Below the pieces are notes generated by a model that made no database searches, was not told where the DNA came from, and worked only from the letters and a program-made list of their open reading frames with translations. A DNA stretch of 64,000 nucleotides from Polytrichum commune. Taxonomy: Eukaryota; Streptophyta; Polytrichopsida; Polytrichales; Polytrichaceae. Positions 58,806 through 64,000 of the stretch are shown here, one piece after another; position 1 is the first letter of the stretch; every line of letters starts with the position of its first letter. The stretch is taken from positions 40,548,001 through 40,612,000 of the forward strand of contig OX485806.1 of assembly GCA_950295325.1 (NCBI GenBank). The letters are read 5' to 3'. The position numbers and the translations under genes were made by a program.

Positions 58806-60127
58806 GGGGGGGGGGGGGGGGGCATTCCCTTGTATATTTTGCATACACCTGCGATAATGATCTATTAAAATGGGGGCTATTTACCTATGAGAAAGGATTA
58901 TAAGGGATGCTAATTTTTGAAATAATGGTAAATTGTTGTGATTATTTGCACCCTATTGGTAATTATAAATTCTTGGATGGTTGATTTTATGGTACCCTAT
59001 ATTACTTATATGCAATTTTTCCCCCCTGATTGCCCCCATTCCTTAAAGTGTATGATACAGTAGAATTCTCGTTAGAAGCACGTGTACAAAGTAAGAGAAA
59101 CAAACATTTACTAGGGTTTAGGGTTCAGGGTCACACTGAAGTCCGGGCAAAGCAAAACACTAAACAATAACAACAAAAGATTGCAATTACATGTCATTAA
59201 GCAACACGAGCCAACGAATGAAAGTTGTGTTGGATAACACAGTTAGAAACCTTGAGGTCTTAGGGAACAGGCCAGCCACATGTGTCTCAAAGTCACATTT
59301 ACAAGGTTTGCAGAAGCCCTACAATTGATGCCTTGATCTTCCAATCCTACACATTGGTAGAAAATCCCACGCCATGCAAGCAAAATCCACCTAAACTAGC
59401 TAGGCTACCATTTACACATGTGGGAGATATGAGGGTAATCGAACTGAAATGGCTACTACAGATTTCAAGGTATACTAATGATCATTCAACCCTTTCTCCA
59501 AATTATATCTCCACATGTGTGAGATAGTACAAATTTAACAGGTTTTATTTTTTATTTGAAATGAACTCATTCAATGAGTTTGCATCTACCTCATCTAAGG
59601 TGTAGATTTTGCTAGTTGATTCATTGTTACTAGAGACACTGTTGAGAGAATAGCATCCACATCAACCCACACACAATCACTCTCAACATACTTATATTTG
59701 TTGAGACCCAGCTGTTTTTTTAACCAATGGAGGTAAGCCATAGTAGTTGGGAAGAGCGTCTCTCTATTTCCGTTCTGGACTGCACGTTTCATCAAGTCAA
59801 TGGGTTGCCAACAATTGCCCCACTTAGTACCAACCTTCACCCTTATCTTTTGAACCCTTCCTATATAGAACATGCCATATTTTGGTGGCAAAGTATTTAA
59901 TTTTTGAAACTATCGCTTTTTGTCCATGCTATTTTATATGTACCACTTAGGTAATTTAATCATGTTTTGTCAAATGCTATATTACATATAATCATGTTTC
60001 ACAATCCCAAAGCACCCTATACTACATCTAATAATTTTACAAATTTTACGCCAAATTTTTATACAAGACCCTATATTTTATCGCACGTAGTTCCTACATT
60101 TTTCGCCAGTGCCCCACCCCCCCCCCC
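58806..60127. mobile_element. third G-run/C-run tipped element, diverged
   Basis: Starts with seventeen G (58806-58822) and ends with a run of eleven C (60117-60127). The left end has GCGATAATGATCTATTAAAA and TGGGGGCT, similar to the left end of the 51973 element. The right end has TCGCACGTAGTTCCTAC, similar to its right end. A short telomere-like TTTAGGG stretch lies at 59112-59131. Homology is weaker than for the other two. Confidence 0.5.
59595..59891 (-). CDS. small unidentified reading frame
   Basis: 98 codons, MPPKYGMFYIGRVQKIRVKV and then GTKWGNCWQPIDLMKRAV and YKYVESDCVWVDVDAILSTV. Composition is protein-like (many aromatic residues, no low complexity), but the family was not recognised. 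It lies inside the third G-run element, so it may be a captured exon or a fragment of that element's own gene. No start context or splice partner could be fixed. Confidence 0.35.
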   Translation of the reverse strand: MPPKYGMFYIGRVQKIRVKVGTKWGNCWQPIDLMKRAVQNGNRETLFPTTMAYLHWLKKQLGLNKYKYVESDCVWVDVDAILSTVSLVTMNQLAKSTP

Positions 60128-62147
60128 GAGTCCCTAAGACATTAATGTCAAAGCTAAGTGTTCATGCATGTAAATCATTCTCATCTCTAATAACTTATGG
60201 AGTTATTTTTATCTCTTTCATGGATTGAATGACCTACGTATTATTCTTCCTCTATTCAATTATATTTCAATATTTCAATTTGAAAGAGTCTCAAGACTTT
60301 ATGTATTCCTAACCTACTCCTCGCTAAAGTATCTTTACGAGATTCCACAAACCATTCAATTCATAGAGTACACATGATTTACATGAATTCATTCATTGAA
60401 GTGTTTGACCCATTTCCTATTCAAGTTCTCATTTCCGTAAATCTTATGCCATCATTTAGAATTCCCTTTAATCGATGAGGTATGGTTATGGAGATGCAAT
60501 CTTAATATTGCTTGAGATTCATGTGGTGCTTGATGTGGCCCACTCGTTGGCCACCTCCTTTGTCATCCTCTCAATATGATTTCGATTCCGATGTCTCCCG
60601 CGGCCTTGCATATCACCTTGTACTTCAATATGTTAGTTTCCAAAGTCCTTTCTCTTTAGTTGACCGCTAATTTTGGCTAAGTCCATATGTGTTGCATGCA
60701 AAACAACCAACCCCCACCCAAAAATTTGAGTGGGATAAATGATAACTCTAGTGCCTTTGAGAAGGTCATTCTTGAATTTGTGTTATCGCAAGCATGTGTG
60801 TTCATATTAGATGTCGACTATGAACGTCAAAAATCTTAGCCAATGAAGAGCACATAATGAATCTAGTAATAATATAACTTAAGATACAATTACAAGAATA
60901 AACGCTAGGAGAATGACTTTAAAACCAAGTTATGAAGTGATTCTCAATGCATGGGGGTGAGGGCAAAGCCACAAAGAGATTTATGCTAAAATTGCCTAAA
61001 TTTTTTTTTTATGTTAAACGATTTATGTTCATTCCTAGTAGTATTTACCTATCCAGTAGGGTTTATTGGGTATGGGAGGTGGGCATGTACCCATTATGCG
61101 CGGCAAGTATTATGTGTGATGATTTCTAATGGCCAGCAACTTTGATGCTTTATAAGTATCCATGGCCGCTTCTTATGTCATGCCATTATTTTCGTTGCCA
61201 TAATATATGTTATATTTAAAATTTTGAATTCTTGGAACTCTAATGGTTCATAGTCCAAGAGAAAACAAGAGAACAATCGAACTTGAGTTCATGGGCTAAG
61301 GTGAAAGTGGGCCTATTATGGATGCTCACGACTTCATCAATAAGGAATTGGAAATCATAGCTATGCTTGATGTCAAGCGCGATTGAGCATCTTACACGCA
61401 TATTATGAGAATGTGCAATTGACTTTGGTATGTTATAATAGGAATCTATGTTACAGAGTAGAATGTTAAAGTATGGAATCTATGTTATAATATGAACCTA
61501 TTTTAAGCATTATCAATACTATTACCATTTATCGATTGAAAGTGATTATTATTATTACTATAAATCACTACTAGTCAGCCATTAGTAATTCATAATTATT
61601 AATCACTATTAAACATTATTAATGACTATAATGACCTATGAAGCACTAGCATTCACTATTATTCACTACTAGTCACTATTAGTTACTATTAGTTACTATT
61701 ACTGGTAATTACTATTAATCACTATAAATCATTTTTACTAATATTACTAATATTAACAATAGAGTGAATATGACAATTTACTAACAATAAAAATAATATC
61801 AATCATACTAATATGAGTTATCTTAATAAGTATTAATAATGAACTTACTAATATGAGTTATCCTACTAAGTACTGATAATTATCTTACTAATACGCAGTT
61901 ATCTTACTAATTACTAATAATTGTCTTACTAATACTTAGATATCTTACTAAGTACTAATAATTATCTCACTAATACTTAGATATCTTACTAAGTACTAAT
62001 AATTATCATACAAATAGGGCGAACCTTACAAAGTACCAATAATTTTTTATCACTACGTCCTAATACCATCATACCGCCCATCCCTCCTCAAAACGTACTT
62101 TAGCCGCCAAATCGCATATCTCTTCGCGTCCCGAGATTTCCTCCATC
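60128..62147. other. AT-rich stretch without a recognised gene
   Basis: Nothing protein-like was seen. From about 61530 to 62050 the sequence is built of ATTACTAATA/ATCACTATTA words, with a looser unit near 40 bp (CTTACTAATACTTAGATATC). Confidence 0.6.
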
Positions 62148-62602
62148 ATGTCCCTTCGTACTAATGAGGCATTATGTGACATGCGACTTCCACCCGCTCG
62201 TCATTATGGCAACATTTCGCACCCTCTCTCTCCCTCTCTCTCCCTCTCTCTCATTCTCCTCTCCCAATTCTTTCTCTCTTTCCTTCACCACTCTCCACTT
62301 TTCTGGAATGCTCTTGCAAAACTCTTCTCCCACAATTCTGAACTTGCTTTGCTTCTCTTCATTCTCTTCATTCTCTTCTCTTCATTCAATTATTGTACTC
62401 CTTGTCTTGATTCTCTTCTCAAGAAAACCCTGGAATAGATTCAGTGTGCATTTTCTTGGAATATGTGATAGTTTCTTGGTGAACATAGTTGTTTCTTGCT
62501 CAATCCAGCATGTGGTAGAGGTGAGATGTGGAGAAGAGGAAGGCGACCTTGAAGCAAGTGGAGGGAAGTTCCAATCATGAAGAATTGAGAACCCACAAGC
62601 TT
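62148..62602 (+). other. probable 5' leader exon of the H3-tail gene
   Basis: A C/T-rich stretch (CTCTCTCCC repeats at about 62220-62280) of the kind seen in plant 5' leaders ends at a good donor, AAGCTT/GTAAGTTT, at 62602. The true start is not visible. Frames such as the one at 62148-62438 look like low-complexity artefacts. Confidence 0.4.
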
Positions 62603-62639
62603 GTAAGTTTCTGAACTCTTTCAATGTTTTGCACTCTCT

Positions 62640-62785
62640 TTCACTCTTTTGCTTTCTCTTTCACTCTTTTGCTTTCTCTTTCAATTTCATTCTTCCTCTT
62701 GCTTGCATTGTTCCTCTTGCATGCATTCTTCCTCTTGCATGCATTCTTCCTCTTGCTTGCATTCTTCCTCTTGCTTGCATTTCAA
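62640..62785 (+). repeat. CT-rich tandem repeats in the first intron
   Basis: TTTCACTCTTTTGCTTTCTC units are followed by five copies of an 18-bp unit TTCCTCTTGCATGCATTC with T/A changes. Confidence 0.85.
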
Positions 62786-63078
62786 ATTTCTGGTGCACTA
62801 GGGTTTGAATTGCTTGAAGAATTTCAAACCCAGAAATACTAGAGATTTGCATGTGAGTTGTGTGATGCTTGGGTGTGAAGAGTTGATTGAAATGTGAGAA
62901 AAATGCTCAAATCAGAATGCAAGATGAATGACAAGAGGTTATGTTCATAAAAATGTGAGACCAGATTGCAAGAAGAATGTGAGGGCAGAATTTACCTATT
63001 GAGATGTTTGAGAGTATGAATGTATTGCACATGTAGGCATAGTTTGAAACAATAGCTCTTGTGTTTTGTTTTGTGCAG

Positions 63079-63131
63079 GAAACCACATTCGTATTGAAAG
63101 AATTTTGACATGGTCCCCCCAAAGAACCCTG
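63079..63131 (+). other. second leader exon with a short upstream reading frame
   Basis: Acceptor TTTTGTGCAG at 63078 and donor CCTG/GTGAGT at 63131. It contains ATG at 63110. Spliced to 63828, the frame reads MVPPKNPGT and stops at TAG, 9 codons in all, upstream of the ATG at 63868. Splicing is inferred from sequence only. Confidence 0.45.
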
Positions 63132-63205
63132 GTGAGTGTCCATTACATAAATCCCAGTTTTTCTGTTAGTGTGAACGCGGTTATCTGAAAGTGGATATTT
63201 GAAGT

Positions 63206-63370
63206 GCCCACGGGTGAACACCCGTGGGCTTTTGCACCCACAAGGTGGAGAGGCCCACGGGTGAACACCCGTGGGCCTCTCCCCCCATCCGGTTGAATGT
63301 GCCCACGGGTGTTCATCCGTGGGCTTTTGCACCCACAAGGTGGAGAGGCCCACGGGTGAACACCCGTGGG
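63206..63370. repeat. four palindromes at a regular 47-48 bp period
   Basis: Copies at 63206-63229, 63252-63277, 63301-63324 (one arm changed) and 63349-63370. Spacers alternate between TTTTGCACCCACAAGGTGGA and CTCTCCCCCCATCCGGTTGA types. They lie in the intron between the second leader exon and the H3-tail exon. Confidence 0.9.
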
Positions 63371-63585
63371 CAGTGGTGATTCTTCACAAGGTCCCTAACA
63401 TGTCCTTGGTCACATGTCGACATCTTCGTTTTTTTCTGTTCTTTTTTCCTAATTTTGTACCAACTTGAGGGAGACTTAACTTGTATAGATATTACCGGTT
63501 TCGGGACGGGTTGAGATTTTTTTTGCCTTTCAATTCAAGATTTTTGGACGTGGACGAGCTAAAACTTTGTGAAAAATCAGCCCTC

Positions 63586-63689
63586 CCGTGGGCCTCTCCC
63601 CTCATCTGGTTGAAAGTGCCCACGGGTGTTCACCCGTGGGCCTTTGCCCTCACCTGGTTAGGAGTGCCCACGGGTGTTCACCCGTGAGC
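63586..63689. repeat. palindrome pair plus a half copy
   Basis: A half copy CCCGTGGGC near 63586, then full copies at 63618-63641 and 63666-63689, in the same proposed intron. The CTCTCCCCTCATCTGGTTGA spacer repeats that of the cluster at 63206. Confidence 0.9.
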
Positions 63690-63827
63690 CTTTGCACTCA
63701 CCTGGGTGGGAGATTTTGTTTGATAAATGTCTTTTTGATTTTCTATGTAGACAAATTCGGTGTGTCTCTGTAAGCATTTGAAGGTTTTAGACATAAACAT
63801 GTGATAGACAGTTGGTGTTTCATTCAG

Positions 63828-63898
63828 GTACATAGAGGTGTCGAAGTGTTCTCTCATTTGAATTGAGATGGCAAGAACTAAGCAAACAGCCCGTAAAG
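63828..63898 (+). CDS. first coding exon beginning with the histone H3 tail, runs out of window
   Basis: ATG at 63868 is followed by MARTKQTARK, identical to the first ten residues of histone H3 (Met included), carrying the residues known as K4, T6, R8 and K9. A GT follows at 63899 (AAAG/GTATAA), so the exon would end one base into the next codon. Plant replacement H3.3 genes often have introns, including in the 5' leader, which fits the split leader proposed upstream. The acceptor is TTTCATTCAG at 63827. The next codon must begin with G, so it cannot encode serine, the normal residue 10. Without splicing the frame reads on as GITTIPM and stops after 22 residues. It is either an H3 variant or another protein with an H3-like tail. 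Confidence 0.65.
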
Positions 63899-64000
63899 GT
63901 ATAACCACAATACCTATGTGCACGTCAATGTTATATGAGTTATAGAATCCGTGATAATATTGGGCTATGCTGAGTACTTACATGTGCATTGTCTTCTGCA

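Noticed and set aside
62148-62842. Ser/Leu-rich frames at 62148-62842 as secreted or membrane proteins
   Set aside because: They come from CT-rich and 18-bp repeats in a probable leader and intron.
63206-63689. CRISPR array, because of regular palindromic repeats with spacers
   Set aside because: The spacers are themselves repeated, no cas-like gene is present, and the DNA is clearly a plant nuclear genome. The repeats are full palindromes without the usual leader.
1-64000. tRNA or rRNA genes
   Set aside because: No cloverleaf or rRNA-like stretch was noticed; the only tRNA-related sequences are the primer-binding sites.

Overview
This window is nuclear DNA of a land plant with a large, repeat-rich genome. 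The evidence is TG...CA long terminal repeats (LTRs) with initiator-Met-type primer sites, Ty3/gypsy polyproteins, a CACTA transposon carrying TNP2-type and TNPA-type genes, an Emigrant/Lemi1-like (pogo) MITE, TTTAGGG-type telomere-like tracts, GT-AG introns and a histone H3-like first exon. A seed-free plant (fern, lycophyte or bryophyte) seems plausible from the protein flavour, but the species cannot be read from the sequence.

About 1-46 kb is one nest. A single plus-strand Ty3/gypsy element (the 'host') has been cut into eight pieces (1448-2204, 3978-4453, 5429-5816, 22606-22712, 29768-30140, 32881-33236, 40426-41068, 42006-44708). Read in order they give gag, zinc knuckles, a linker, protease, reverse transcriptase (RT), RNase H and integrase. 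The insertions between them are: an LTR element entering from the left edge (5' LTR 505-1447); solo LTRs at 2205-3977, 4454-5428, 30141-32880 and 41069-42005; a 16.8-kb CACTA element (5817-22605); and two full-length but internally decayed LTR elements, A (22713-29767) and B (33237-40425). All except the one cut by the window edge have readable target-site duplications.

The CACTA element carries a minus-strand six-exon TNPA/Ptta-type gene (6762-14010), a plus-strand TNP2 transposase gene (17828-22355), arrays of TAGTCAA repeats, and between the two genes a captured, intron-containing fragment of an indole-3-glycerol phosphate synthase gene (14701 to about 16860). A 446-bp pogo-type MITE sits inside one of the captured introns. 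Elements A and B share the same broken gag and a missing RT core, yet each has a matched pair of LTRs, so they were probably moved in trans by an intact relative such as the one at the left edge. The LTRs of this family are packed with short hairpins, and some stems show compensatory changes between copies.

From 44.7 to 47.3 kb lie a probable host 3' LTR start, an inverted repeat and a minisatellite. From 47.3 to 51.3 kb a minus-strand gene encodes a large protein resembling DUF7869-type proteins, with introns and a TATA box. From 52 to 60 kb lie three related long-inverted-repeat elements, two with G-tract/C-tract tips, and telomere-like tracts in or near them. The right end (62.1-63.9 kb) looks like the split 5' leader of a gene whose first coding exon begins MARTKQTARK, the histone H3 tail.

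The strangest signal is a short palindrome, CCACGGGTGAACACCCGTGG and variants. It occurs about a dozen times and only around the two genes at 47-51 kb and 63 kb; most copies lie in proposed introns. The other standout is the covarying hairpin set in the LTRs.
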